DNA of 64,000 nt, taken from contig NZ_CP030128.1 in assembly GCF_003568845.1 (NCBI RefSeq), positions 1 through 64,000 on the forward strand. Reading direction: 5' to 3'. Source of the DNA: Indioceanicola profundi (lineage in GTDB: Bacteria; Pseudomonadota; Alphaproteobacteria; Azospirillales; Azospirillaceae). Position numbers and translations under genes: made by a program. This document shows positions 17,871 through 25,487 of this stretch, piece by piece. The notes beneath the pieces were generated by a model. The model was not told the DNA's origin and made no database searches. It worked only from the letters and a program-made list of their open reading frames with translations. Every line of letters begins with the position of its first letter. The first letter of the stretch is position 1.

Positions 17871-18799
17871 AACTCATCGATCTCGCGGGAGAGCCGAGGC
17901 GCGGCGCCATACGCTCCAAAGGCTGGCTGAAGGCTCATAAATACTGGCTTCTGCGGCGGACATCCCAGATTTCGCTGCTGCTGCTTTTCGCCATCGGCCC
18001 CTGGCTGGGCCTCTGGTTCGTCCAGGGAAATTTTGCCTCAAGCCGCGTCCTCGACAGCGTTCCCCTGAGTGACCCCTTTATTCTGCTGCAGTCCGCAATG
18101 GCAGGGCATGTGATGGCCACGGCCGCTCTGATCGGGGCTTTGGTTGTCGTTCTCTTCTATGCCTTTGTCGGGGGGCGGGTGTACTGCTCCTGGGTCTGTC
18201 CCGTCAATATCGTAACCGATACGGCCCACTGGCTACGGGAGCAGTTGGGCATCACGCGGGATCGCAAGCTGAACCGGAATGCCCGCCTCACCATCCTGGC
18301 GGCCGCCTTGGGTGCTTCCATGGTGACCGGCACCATCGCTTGGGAACTGGTCAACCCTGTCTCGGTCCTGCAACGCGGCATCATCTTCGGCATCGGCTTC
18401 GGCTGGGCGCTGATCGCTGCAATCTTCCTGCTTGATCTTTGCATCACGCGCCGGGGATGGTGCGGACATCTTTGCCCGGTCGGTGCTTTCTATGGGCTTC
18501 TGGGCGCCAAAAGCGTGATCCGCATATCCGCGAGGGGCCGACAGGGTTGCGAAAACTGTGGTGCCTGTCTTCGCGCCTGCCCTGAACCCCATGTAATTGC
18601 CCCTGCCTTGAAGGGCAATGTGCCGCTGGTATTGTCACGCGACTGTACGACCTGCGGCGGCTGCATTGATGCGTGTCCGAGCGACGTCTTCTCGCTAGCT
18701 ACACGGTTTCAAATTGCAAATCATGAAGGGGGCTGCAATGGCGAGACCAAAATGCACAGACAGGTCAGTGGCGACACTGCTTTAATCCAGCCGAAATAG
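17867..18799 (+). CDS. mauN: Membrane ferredoxin-type protein MauN
   Basis: A 310-residue NapH-like inner-membrane protein with four to five helices, the cytoplasm-facing CxxxCP motifs (SWVCPVN and CGHLCPVG), and two [4Fe-4S] motifs near the C-terminus (CENCGACLRACP and CTTCGGCIDACP). It is the last gene of the mau run, coupled by 4-nt overlap to mauM, and is followed by a terminator-like hairpin about 135 nt downstream. Confidence 0.92.
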   Translation: MKLIDLAGEPRRGAIRSKGWLKAHKYWLLRRTSQISLLLLFAIGPWLGLWFVQGNFASSRVLDSVPLSDPFILLQSAMAGHVMATAALIGALVVVLFYAFVGGRVYCSWVCPVNIVTDTAHWLREQLGITRDRKLNRNARLTILAAALGASMVTGTIAWELVNPVSVLQRGIIFGIGFGWALIAAIFLLDLCITRRGWCGHLCPVGAFYGLLGAKSVIRISARGRQGCENCGACLRACPEPHVIAPALKGNVPLVLSRDCTTCGGCIDACPSDVFSLATRFQIANHEGGCNGETKMHRQVSGDTALIQPK

Positions 18800-18934
18800 C
18801 CGGGCAGCAATAACGGCATCGACAGGATATTTCTTACCTACAGGGGTAGGGTAAAATTTTACTTTTTTGCATTAAAACTGGATACATAAATATGAAACTC
18901 TTTTTAAGCGCTTCAGTGAGAGTTCTCCTCAACT
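18800..18934 (+). other. AT-rich segment after mauN
   Basis: Much richer in A/T than its surroundings. It holds CTTACCTACAGGGGTAGGG near 18833, an imperfect inverted repeat (TTACCTAC with GTAGGGTAA) that resembles a sequence 5' of the cluster, and a 17-codon frame from 18892 with no family resemblance. A small RNA ending at the downstream hairpin is possible but unproven. Confidence 0.3.
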
Positions 18935-18967
18935 GCCCGTCATGAGGAATCATGGCGGGCTATTTTT
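18935..18967 (+). terminator. Rho-independent terminator
   Basis: A 10-bp stem (18935-18944 GCCCGTCATG with 18951-18960 CATGGCGGGC, one G-T pair) and 6-nt loop are followed by TATTTTT. It is the best intrinsic terminator downstream of the mau operon, or of a small transcript starting in the AT-rich stretch before it. Confidence 0.75.
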
Positions 18968-19011
18968 GTCGACTCCGCCGCTGACGTTATGGGGTGGACG
19001 GCCCCTGACCC

Positions 19012-19130
19012 AGCGATAGCATGGTGATCTGGCACATGCTGACCAAGGGCGAGGACGACGTGTGGGCCCGGCCGGCGTTGCCGGCTCGCAAGCTTCGCGC
19101 CGTGCAGCTCAAGGCCGGCGCCGCTCCGGG
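19012..19130 (+). pseudogene. IS110-family transposase 3' fragment
   Basis: The frame reads MVIWHMLTKGEDDVWARPAL followed by ARKLRAVQLKAG, the characteristic C-terminus of IS110/IS116/IS902 transposases. Everything upstream of this tail is missing, and the frame passes into unrelated IS DNA after about 38 codons. Confidence 0.65.
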
Positions 19131-19500
19131 CAGGCGGCTCTGGTCGCCATCGCCGAGAAGGTCGCGGCAGCCCCATCAGGCAAGGAGGATCCGCCGCCGC
19201 TGGACGCGTTCCTCGCTGGCCTGCGCACGGCTTGGCAGGGTGGCGAGGTTAGGCCCACGGCCCTGCCGAAGGCCAAGCAGAAGCGTGCTCGCCGACGCCC
19301 TGACCCATTCGCCGCGGTGGACAGCCAATTGCGCGACTGGTTTCTCGCGGAGCCCTGGCGAACCAGCCGCGAGTTCCTGGACCGCCTGCAAAGCGAACAT
19401 CCCGGCCGTTACCCTGATGGCCAGATACGCACCCTGCAGCAGCGGCTCAAGATCTGGCGCATGGAGCACGCCCACGCACTGGTGTTCGGCAGCGGCAACA
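19131..19500 (+). pseudogene. IS21-type transposase C-terminal fragment
   Basis: In the frame starting 19062 the segment LRDWFLAEPWRTSREFLDRL followed by EHPGRYPDGQIRTLQQRLK resembles the C-terminal part of IS21-family IstA proteins. The integrase core is absent and the start is joined directly to the IS110 tail. It is a dead fragment. Confidence 0.5.
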
Positions 19501-19511
19501 AATTAGACGCT

Positions 19512-19542
19512 CACGCGGATGCTCCCCGGGAGCATCCGCGTG
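19512..19542 (+). repeat. Perfect 15-bp inverted repeat with partial tandem copy
   Basis: CACGCGGATGCTCCC and its exact complement flank one base. A related unit GGGAGCATTCTCGGATGAGGCAACA recurs about 36 bp further on, matching GGGAGCATCCGCGTGAGGCAACA. Repeated end units of this kind are typical of IS21-like termini, fitting the adjacent fragment. Confidence 0.6.
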
Positions 19543-19848
19543 AGGCAACAGGTGCGGCTCATGGGAGCATTCTCGGATGAGGCAACACGTCTCTCACTCA
19601 GATTGTCGCGCCATAGCGTGATGCCGTCCAGCGTGAGGCCGGGTTCCAGGCGCGCCAGGCCAGCCACCATGAGCACAAGGTCGTCACTAGCAATCGAGGT
19701 GGACCTCAAGCCAGTGGTCCGCACCATTCGATCGTATATTCATCCTTTCTGACTGCTGCTCATCGCGCCTTGCCGCTGTCCGTCGCAGGAGCACAGCCGG
19801 GCAGCTTCAGCGCGGTAGGGTTGGCCGTCCGGCTACCCTCACCGAGAG

Positions 19849-20694
19849 ATGAATATGGCCCTGGTAGATACAGCACCTGATATATCCCCCTCGATCCTCC
19901 CCGGCAGAGCCGTCGCTGACCGCTGGCTGGCCCGTGCTGCTGGACTGTGGATGCTGGTCGCCTTGACGGGGCAACTTATCTTTGCCGTCTACATTGCCGC
20001 CGTGTATGGCGGGGTCCTGCTGGGTGGAGGGCCAGAAAGCTGGAACCGCTCCCCAGCCCTGGCCTACCGGCCCGACGACCTGTTTGGAAACTTAATGTTT
20101 GGGCTGCATGCCCTGTTTGCCCTCATCATCATAGCCGGTGGGATGCTCCAGATGATTCCTGCGATCCGGCGACGGTTTCCAGCCTTCCATCGCCGCGTGG
20201 GGCAGACTTATCTGGTAGCCGCGACCATCCTCGCCACAGGTGGCATTATCCTAATCATCTGGCGTGGAACGGTGGGCAGCACCGTGATGCAAATCGGCTC
20301 CTGCCTTAACGGAATCGTTATTCTGGTCTGCGCCAGCTTCACCTGGGCCTATGCTTACCGGCGCCGCTTCGACCAGCATCGCCGCTGGGCCTTGCGTCTG
20401 TTCCTGTCCGTCAGTGGCGTCTGGTTCTTCCGTATCTCTTTGATGCTATGGCTGCTGATTTTTCAGGCGCCCGTCGGGTTCGATCCGGACAGCTTCACAG
20501 GACCCTTGTTGCTGATCTTGACCTATGGCCAGTTCTTGCTGCCATTGGCCATCTTGGAGCTTTACTTCTGTGCACAGAATGGAGGTAGCGCGGCCACGAA
20601 GCTCGGCATGGCCTGCCTGCTGGTCGTGCTGGCACTTCTGACGGCAGGTGGTATCTTCGGCGCAGCGATGGGCATGTGGTTACCCCGGATGTGA
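19849..20694 (+). CDS. DUF2306 family membrane protein
   Basis: A 281-residue integral membrane protein with seven or eight hydrophobic segments. Conserved features of DUF2306 are the FHRRVGQTYL and FDQHRRWALRL stretches between helices (His/Arg-rich, possibly haem-linked; unproven). It immediately precedes a LytS-type kinase and LytTR regulator (8-bp gap), so it may be their sensor partner. Its substrate and activity are unknown. Confidence 0.75.
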   Translation: MNMALVDTAPDISPSILPGRAVADRWLARAAGLWMLVALTGQLIFAVYIAAVYGGVLLGGGPESWNRSPALAYRPDDLFGNLMFGLHALFALIIIAGGMLQMIPAIRRRFPAFHRRVGQTYLVAATILATGGIILIIWRGTVGSTVMQIGSCLNGIVILVCASFTWAYAYRRRFDQHRRWALRLFLSVSGVWFFRISLMLWLLIFQAPVGFDPDSFTGPLLLILTYGQFLLPLAILELYFCAQNGGSAATKLGMACLLVVLALLTAGGIFGAAMGMWLPRM

Positions 20695-20701
20695 TCCCGG
20701 C

Positions 20702-21817
20702 ATGGCGGTCATGGCGAGCGAAATCAATGAATGGCCTGCAGCGGATCCGGCTCCGGACTGGCGGCAACGACTGAACCGGCTATTCGGCTGGCGGCGGCTG
20801 CGCACCGTTATCGTAACGGTACTTCTGATCTGGCTACTCCTGCTGCCAATTTGGCAAAGTGGCTGGGCCGGTCTGCTGCTGCGGCTGCTGTCCATTGGAC
20901 TGCTCGCCATGCTGGCTTTCGGTGTTTGGGAACAATGGCCGAAGCGGCTCCCCCGCTGGATTACCCGTTGGGTGCTACAGGTGCTGGCGGTGGCCCTGTC
21001 CATTCCACCGGCCGTGTTGACGATTTATATCCTGTCCACGCCGGATGTCGGTCCACCGCTATGGCAGGACCGGGAGCGACTGTTCGGTCTGTTCCTTCTC
21101 ACAGCCATTGGCATACTGGTTAGCCCCTGGGTGGCACTCGGTGCACTCGTCAGACAGAAGGAGGCATTGGCCCGGAACCAGGCCCTGACTTTTGCCCTGG
21201 AGCGCAGCGAGTTAGAGCGCCGGGCGCTGGATGCGCGCCTCCAGCTTCTGCAAGCGCAGGTGCAGCCGCATTTCCTGTTCAATACTCTGGCGAATGTTCG
21301 GGTTCTGGTAGAAACGACATCGCCTCGGGCGCCGGCTGTTCTGGACAGCTTAATCGCCTATCTGCGCGCCGCCGTGCCGCGCCTGGACCGCTCCGGTGCC
21401 AGCTTGGAAGATGAGTTGACGCTGGTTCGGGCCTATTTAGATATCATGCAGATGCGCATGCCGGATCGCCTGACCTTCCGCATTGAGGCCGCGCCCGACA
21501 GCCTTTCTCTTTACTGCCCGCCCATGAGCGTGTTGACTTTGGTAGAAAATGCAGTGCGCCACGGCATCGACCCAGCCGAGGACGGTGGGGAAATTGTGGT
21601 CGCCACCCAGACCCAGGATGGCACCTGCTTTATACAAGTTGAGGACAGTGGTCTTGGGCTGCGCAGCGGCACGGGCCAAACGGGCACAGGGCTGGCCACA
21701 TTGCGCCAGCGCCTATTGCTGGCCTTCGATTGGGTAGCCGGCGTGAAACTGGAGGAGCGGAAAGGGGGCGGGGTTCGGGCCAGCCTGCACTTTCCCGCTC
21801 GGGCGGCGACATCATGA
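20702..21817 (+). CDS. LytS-type sensor histidine kinase
   Basis: A 371-residue membrane kinase with four N-terminal hydrophobic segments (about 30-150), a short coiled coil, the His_kinase domain with the phosphoacceptor motif QVQPHFLFNTLANV (about residue 200), and a HATPase_c domain with VENAVRHGID (N box) and a DSGLGL G box. The frame extends upstream to 20648, but that overlaps the preceding gene; 20702 or 20711 is preferred. It overlaps the response-regulator gene by 4 nt. Confidence 0.88.
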   Translation: MAVMASEINEWPAADPAPDWRQRLNRLFGWRRLRTVIVTVLLIWLLLLPIWQSGWAGLLLRLLSIGLLAMLAFGVWEQWPKRLPRWITRWVLQVLAVALSIPPAVLTIYILSTPDVGPPLWQDRERLFGLFLLTAIGILVSPWVALGALVRQKEALARNQALTFALERSELERRALDARLQLLQAQVQPHFLFNTLANVRVLVETTSPRAPAVLDSLIAYLRAAVPRLDRSGASLEDELTLVRAYLDIMQMRMPDRLTFRIEAAPDSLSLYCPPMSVLTLVENAVRHGIDPAEDGGEIVVATQTQDGTCFIQVEDSGLGLRSGTGQTGTGLATLRQRLLLAFDWVAGVKLEERKGGGVRASLHFPARAATS

Positions 21818-22602
21818 CTCTGCAGAAACCCACGGCTTTGATCGCCGAGGATGAACCGCTGCTGCGCGAGGCACTGGTTCGGCACCTGTCGGTCGCTTGG
21901 CCCGCATTGCGCATTGTTGCCGAGGCTCGCAATGGTCGGCAGGCCGTGGATATGTACGAAGCGTACCAGCCCGATATCTGCTTCCTGGATGTGCAAATGC
22001 CCGGCCTGTCGGGGGTAGAGGCGGCACAGCACATTGGCCGGCGGGCGCATCTGGTTTTCGTCACGGCATTTGACTCTTACGCCGTGCAGGCCTTTGCGCA
22101 AGGCGCGCTCGATTATCTGGTCAAACCTGTGGAGCCAAAGCGGCTGGCCGATACAGTGGAGCGACTGAAGGAACGATTGCAGACTGCCCGCCCCCTGCCT
22201 GATCCCGAACAGCTGCTGGCGCGGATTGCAGCGCAATTGCGCGTCAGCCCGGACATTACACCGCGCCTCCGCTGGCTGCGAGCGTCAGTCGGGCAGGCCA
22301 TACGCCTGATCGCCGTAGATGATGTGGACTTCCTGCTGGCTGCGGAGAAGTACACCCATGTCTGCTGGCGCGAGAAGGACGGCCGGCCTCAAGAGGCCGT
22401 TATTCGAACACCTTTGAAAGAACTGGTGGAGCAGCTCGATCCCGATCTTTTCAAGCAAGTCCACCGGTCAGCAGTTATCAATCTAAATGCGGTCAGCCAC
22501 GTTGTGCGCGGAGACAACGAGACAGCCAAAATACACCTGAAGGGTCGGGCTGATACCCTGCCCGTCAGCCGCAACTATCTGCATCTGTTCCGGCAGATGT
22601 GA
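21814..22602 (+). CDS. LytTR-family response regulator
   Basis: A 262-residue regulator with an N-terminal receiver domain (acid pair EDE near residue 13, phosphorylation Asp in CFLDVQMPG about 57, Lys in LVKPVEPKR) and a C-terminal LytTR DNA-binding domain containing DDVDFLLAAEKYTHV and FKQVHRSAVINLNAV. It starts at 21814 (MTLQKPTALI), coupled by ATGA to the kinase stop. The pair probably answers a membrane or small-molecule cue sensed with the DUF2306 protein. Confidence 0.9.
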   Translation: MTLQKPTALIAEDEPLLREALVRHLSVAWPALRIVAEARNGRQAVDMYEAYQPDICFLDVQMPGLSGVEAAQHIGRRAHLVFVTAFDSYAVQAFAQGALDYLVKPVEPKRLADTVERLKERLQTARPLPDPEQLLARIAAQLRVSPDITPRLRWLRASVGQAIRLIAVDDVDFLLAAEKYTHVCWREKDGRPQEAVIRTPLKELVEQLDPDLFKQVHRSAVINLNAVSHVVRGDNETAKIHLKGRADTLPVSRNYLHLFRQM

Positions 22603-22644
22603 TTCCAACAGATATTCTTCATAGTCTTGCGGCTGATGCCATCC

Positions 22645-23488
22645 GGCTCTGTTGCATCGTTTTCGGCGGGACGGAGATCGCGTAGAACCTCGGCCGGTTC
22701 GGTGGCTAGGGTGACAAGGTGATGCGCGACGGGAAGGACCCATTCAAGGGCCGGCGGTTCACGGCGGGCGTGATCCTGTGGGCGGTGCGCTGGTACCTGC
22801 AATTCCCGATCAGCTACCGCGATCCCGAACGTATGCTGGCCGACCGCGGCGTGCCGGTCGATCACACGACACTCTACCGCTGGATCCAGGCTTACGCACC
22901 CGAACTGGACAAGCGCTTGCGCCCATACATCCGGATGAGCAGCGGTTCCTGGCGGGTGGACGAGACCTGCATTCGCGTGAAAGGCCGGTGGATGTACCTG
23001 TATCGCGCCGTCCATGCGCGCGGGCAGACGATCGACTTTCTGCTCAGCGCCAGGCGCGATGCTGCGGCTGCCCGGCGCTTCTTCCGCAAGGCGCTGAAGC
23101 AGGCGCATACGGTCAACCCGCGCACTATCACGGTGGACAAGAACGCCGCCTACCCAAGCGCGACCAAGACCATGAAGAGGGCCGGTGAGCTATGGCGCTT
23201 TGCCAAGCTGCGGCAACGCAAGTACCTGAACACCATCGTTGAACAGGACCACCGGCGCATCAAGCGGCTGGTCCGGCCCGGACTCGGGTTCAAAAGCTTC
23301 CATTCCGCCCGCCAGACCATCGCTGGCTACGAGATCATGGTCATGGTCCGCAAAGGCCAGGTCAGGGCTGTTCCCGCCAACGGCATGCCCATACAGGCGA
23401 CCTTCATTGCGAGCCTGTTCGGTGTCGCCGCCTGATGGCGCCGAAATCAAGGCTCCCAAGACCGACCGCCAGACTTCTTAACGGAGCC
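22645..23488 (+). mobile_element. Complete IS6-family insertion sequence
   Basis: About 844 bp. The left end GGCTCTGTTGCA at 22645-22656 is the standard IS6-family terminal repeat. At the right end the complement reads GGCTCCGTTAAG, ending at 23488, a diverged match. The single transposase frame occupies most of the element. No 8-bp target duplication is seen (TGCCATCC left, CATCGAAC right), so one end may have been rearranged. Confidence 0.8.
22719..23435 (+). CDS. IS6-family transposase
   Basis: A 238-residue DDE transposase of full family length: N-terminal HTH (YRDPERMLADRGVPVDHTTL), catalytic Asp in WRVDETCIRVKG, Asp in TVDKNAAYPS, and Glu in VEQDHRRIKRL. No frameshift is present. The start at 22719 is the likely ATG-ATG pair. 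It is of a different subgroup from the two IS6 remnants at 5417 and 36401. Confidence 0.93.
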   Translation: MMRDGKDPFKGRRFTAGVILWAVRWYLQFPISYRDPERMLADRGVPVDHTTLYRWIQAYAPELDKRLRPYIRMSSGSWRVDETCIRVKGRWMYLYRAVHARGQTIDFLLSARRDAAAARRFFRKALKQAHTVNPRTITVDKNAAYPSATKTMKRAGELWRFAKLRQRKYLNTIVEQDHRRIKRLVRPGLGFKSFHSARQTIAGYEIMVMVRKGQVRAVPANGMPIQATFIASLFGVAA

Positions 23489-23504
23489 CATCGAACTCGC
23501 TACC

Positions 23505-24275
23505 TCAGCTTCCGCTAAAATCGGCTTTGCGCTTTTCCATGAAGGCCCGCATGCCCTCTTTCTGGTCGGATGAAGCAAACAGCATCTCGAACAGCCTGCG
23601 TTCCATTAAGAGCCCCGAATTGAGGGCAGCATCGGCCCCTGCCATCGTGACCTCTTTTGTGAGGCGGATCGAGACCGGCGGCATGTCGGCGATGGTGAAG
23701 GCAAGTTCCAGCGCGCGGTCCAGGACCTTTTCATCCGGCACCACCTCGCTGGCCAAGCCCATTGCATAGGCCTCCGTGCCAGATACTGGCTCGCCGGTCA
23801 GCACCATCCTCATGGCCTTGTATTTACCGATCGCCCGGATCAGGCGTTGGGTGCCGCCACCACCAGGCATAACGCCAACACGAACCTCCGGCTGGGCGAA
23901 CCGAGCTGTTTCTCCGGCAACGATAATGTCCGCTTGTAACGCAAGCTCACATCCGCCGCCGAGCGCTACGCCCCGAACTGCGGCAATAATCGGCACCGGA
24001 CAGCATTCGATCGTGTTCCAGAACTGCCGTACCTTCCGCGCCATGATGTCAATCGGCGTGTCGTCCACGATCTCTTTGAGATCGGCACCGGCGGCAAAGG
24101 CCTTTTCATCACCCGCGATTACAATACAGCGAACCGCATCGTCTTGGTTCAACTGCTGGAACTGCTCTGCAATGGCTTGCCGCAGGGCGGTGTTCAAGGC
24201 GTTCCTCGCCTCCGGACGGTTGAGGCGCAACAGGCGCACCCCGTTCGGTAGTTCCTCACAAATAACAAGCGACAT
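23505..24275 (-). CDS. Enoyl-CoA hydratase/isomerase (crotonase family)
   Basis: A 256-residue crotonase-fold enzyme that hydrates a trans-2-enoyl-CoA. The oxyanion-hole segments are visible (EKAFAAGADLKEI about residue 60 and VRGVALGGGCELAL about 105), and both catalytic glutamates are plausible (Glu in GGGCELAL and in PEVRVGVMPGGGGTQ). A strong AAGGAGG site precedes the start. It lies divergent to the beta-oxidation operon, separated by the lysR gene, with its own copy of an operator-like motif at 24391-24420. Confidence 0.9.
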   Translation of the reverse strand: MSLVICEELPNGVRLLRLNRPEARNALNTALRQAIAEQFQQLNQDDAVRCIVIAGDEKAFAAGADLKEIVDDTPIDIMARKVRQFWNTIECCPVPIIAAVRGVALGGGCELALQADIIVAGETARFAQPEVRVGVMPGGGGTQRLIRAIGKYKAMRMVLTGEPVSGTEAYAMGLASEVVPDEKVLDRALELAFTIADMPPVSIRLTKEVTMAGADAALNSGLLMERRLFEMLFASSDQKEGMRAFMEKRKADFSGS

Positions 24276-24390
24276 TTTTCCTCCTTAGCCTGTTTTTGAG
24301 GCCCAGACTGGTCCCGGCAAGCCCTATTCCGGCCTGGTTTTTCTAAAGCCTGCTTCGTCCTAAGGCGTTCGTTCCTGCTAGGCTAAGATA

Positions 24391-24420
24391 GGATTGGCTT
24401 ATTGATCCAATGGATCTTGA
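24391..24420 (-). promoter_or_regulatory. Putative LysR operator, site 1 (enoyl-CoA hydratase)
   Basis: The complement reads CCATTGGATCAATAAGCCAA. Its core ATTGGA-YY-N-ATAAG is shared with a site before the TAXI-TRAP genes and, more loosely, with one in the lysR/3-hydroxyacyl-CoA dehydrogenase intergenic region. It lies about 115-145 bp upstream of the enoyl-CoA hydratase start. Confidence 0.5.
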
Positions 24421-24451
24421 GAATACGCGTTATTCACATATATGATGGAGG

Positions 24452-25351
24452 TCAGAGGCGCTGGCACATCTCTGCCAAAGACTCTCGGAGCCACTGGTGG
24501 CCGGGATCGCGCTCCATATTGTCGTTCCAGATCGCATAGATCGGAATTTTTGGGAACTCGATGGGCGCTCTTAATACTTTAACGGGGAAATATTCCATAT
24601 ACAGCATGGCCATGCGGCGCGGCAGCGTGCATATGAAGTCCGTGCTTTTGACGATCAGCGGCATAGAGATGAAGTGCGGGACCTGCAGGGCGCAGTTCCG
24701 TTCCAGCCCCCGTTTCGCAAGCTCACGATCCACAATCGGGGATTTCTGCGCTAGAACCACGTGCGGCATGGCGATGAACTGCTCCAGGGTCAGCACATCG
24801 TGGATGGTGGGATGCTCGACCCGCACCATGGAGACCAACTCATCCACGATGATGCATTGATTGGTAAATCCCTCCGCCCGAACCTTGAAATAATCGATCA
24901 GGAGATCAATGCTGCCGTCCCGCATCTCCTGCAGCAGATTAGCGTTCTGCTTATTGACGATGTTCGCCTTCAAGGACGGAGCCACCCCCGTTAGCCAGTC
25001 CATCAGGCGCGGCGTGATCACCGCCTCCCCGTAATCTTCGGCGGCGATCGAGAACACCCGTCCGGACTGCGCGAAATTAAACATCGCCGAGTTGGTGCAT
25101 ACAGCACTTGTGATCAGGTCGAGCGCTTGGCGCACCTCCTGGATCATTTGGCGTGCCCGCGGCGTCGGCGTCATTCCGCGTGCCGTGCGGGCAAAGAGCG
25201 GATCGTCCAAAGCAGCCCTGAGCCGGGCCAAGGCGTTGCTTACCGCAGGCTGGCTCATGTTCAAGCGATCCGCCGCACGCGTGAGATTGCCTTCGGTATA
25301 GACCGCTTCGAAAACCACCAGCAGGTTCAAGTCGAGGGTTCTAACATTCAT
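24452..25351 (-). CDS. LysR-family transcriptional regulator of the acyl-CoA cassette
   Basis: A 299-residue LysR regulator: winged HTH at residues 1-60 (LDLNLLVVFEAVYTEGNLTR, then SQPAVSNALARLRAALDDPLF), followed by a NodD-like effector domain (PF03466). The start is taken at MNVRTLDLN (25351). It is transcribed divergently from the 3-hydroxyacyl-CoA dehydrogenase operon with 136 bp between them, the classic arrangement for autoregulation and control of the neighbour. The inducer is unknown, perhaps a pathway acid or CoA ester. Confidence 0.88.
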   Translation of the reverse strand: MNVRTLDLNLLVVFEAVYTEGNLTRAADRLNMSQPAVSNALARLRAALDDPLFARTARGMTPTPRARQMIQEVRQALDLITSAVCTNSAMFNFAQSGRVFSIAAEDYGEAVITPRLMDWLTGVAPSLKANIVNKQNANLLQEMRDGSIDLLIDYFKVRAEGFTNQCIIVDELVSMVRVEHPTIHDVLTLEQFIAMPHVVLAQKSPIVDRELAKRGLERNCALQVPHFISMPLIVKSTDFICTLPRRMAMLYMEYFPVKVLRAPIEFPKIPIYAIWNDNMERDPGHQWLRESLAEMCQRL

Positions 25352-25372
25352 CTTTGTTATAAACAGGATAAT

Positions 25373-25391
25373 GGACATCAATTGGACTTAT
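25373..25391 (+). promoter_or_regulatory. Putative LysR operator, site 2 (lysR/3-HAD divergent region)
   Basis: GGACATCAATTGGACTTAT matches GGATATCGATTGGACTGAT before the TAXI-TRAP operon at 16 of 19 positions. It sits in the divergent spacer between lysR and the catabolic operon, where a LysR activator would bind. Confidence 0.55.
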
Positions 25392-25487
25392 ATGATGCCA
25401 CCCTTTACGTTTTTAGGAAATTCGCGATTTCGGGTCTTTCAGGCTAGTTCGACCTGACAGGGCGGAAAATCGAAAAGGGAGGTAAAC

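Noticed and set aside
22637-23496. Target-site duplication of the IS6 element
   Set aside because: The 8 bases on each side (TGCCATCC and CATCGAAC) do not match, so no duplication is reported.
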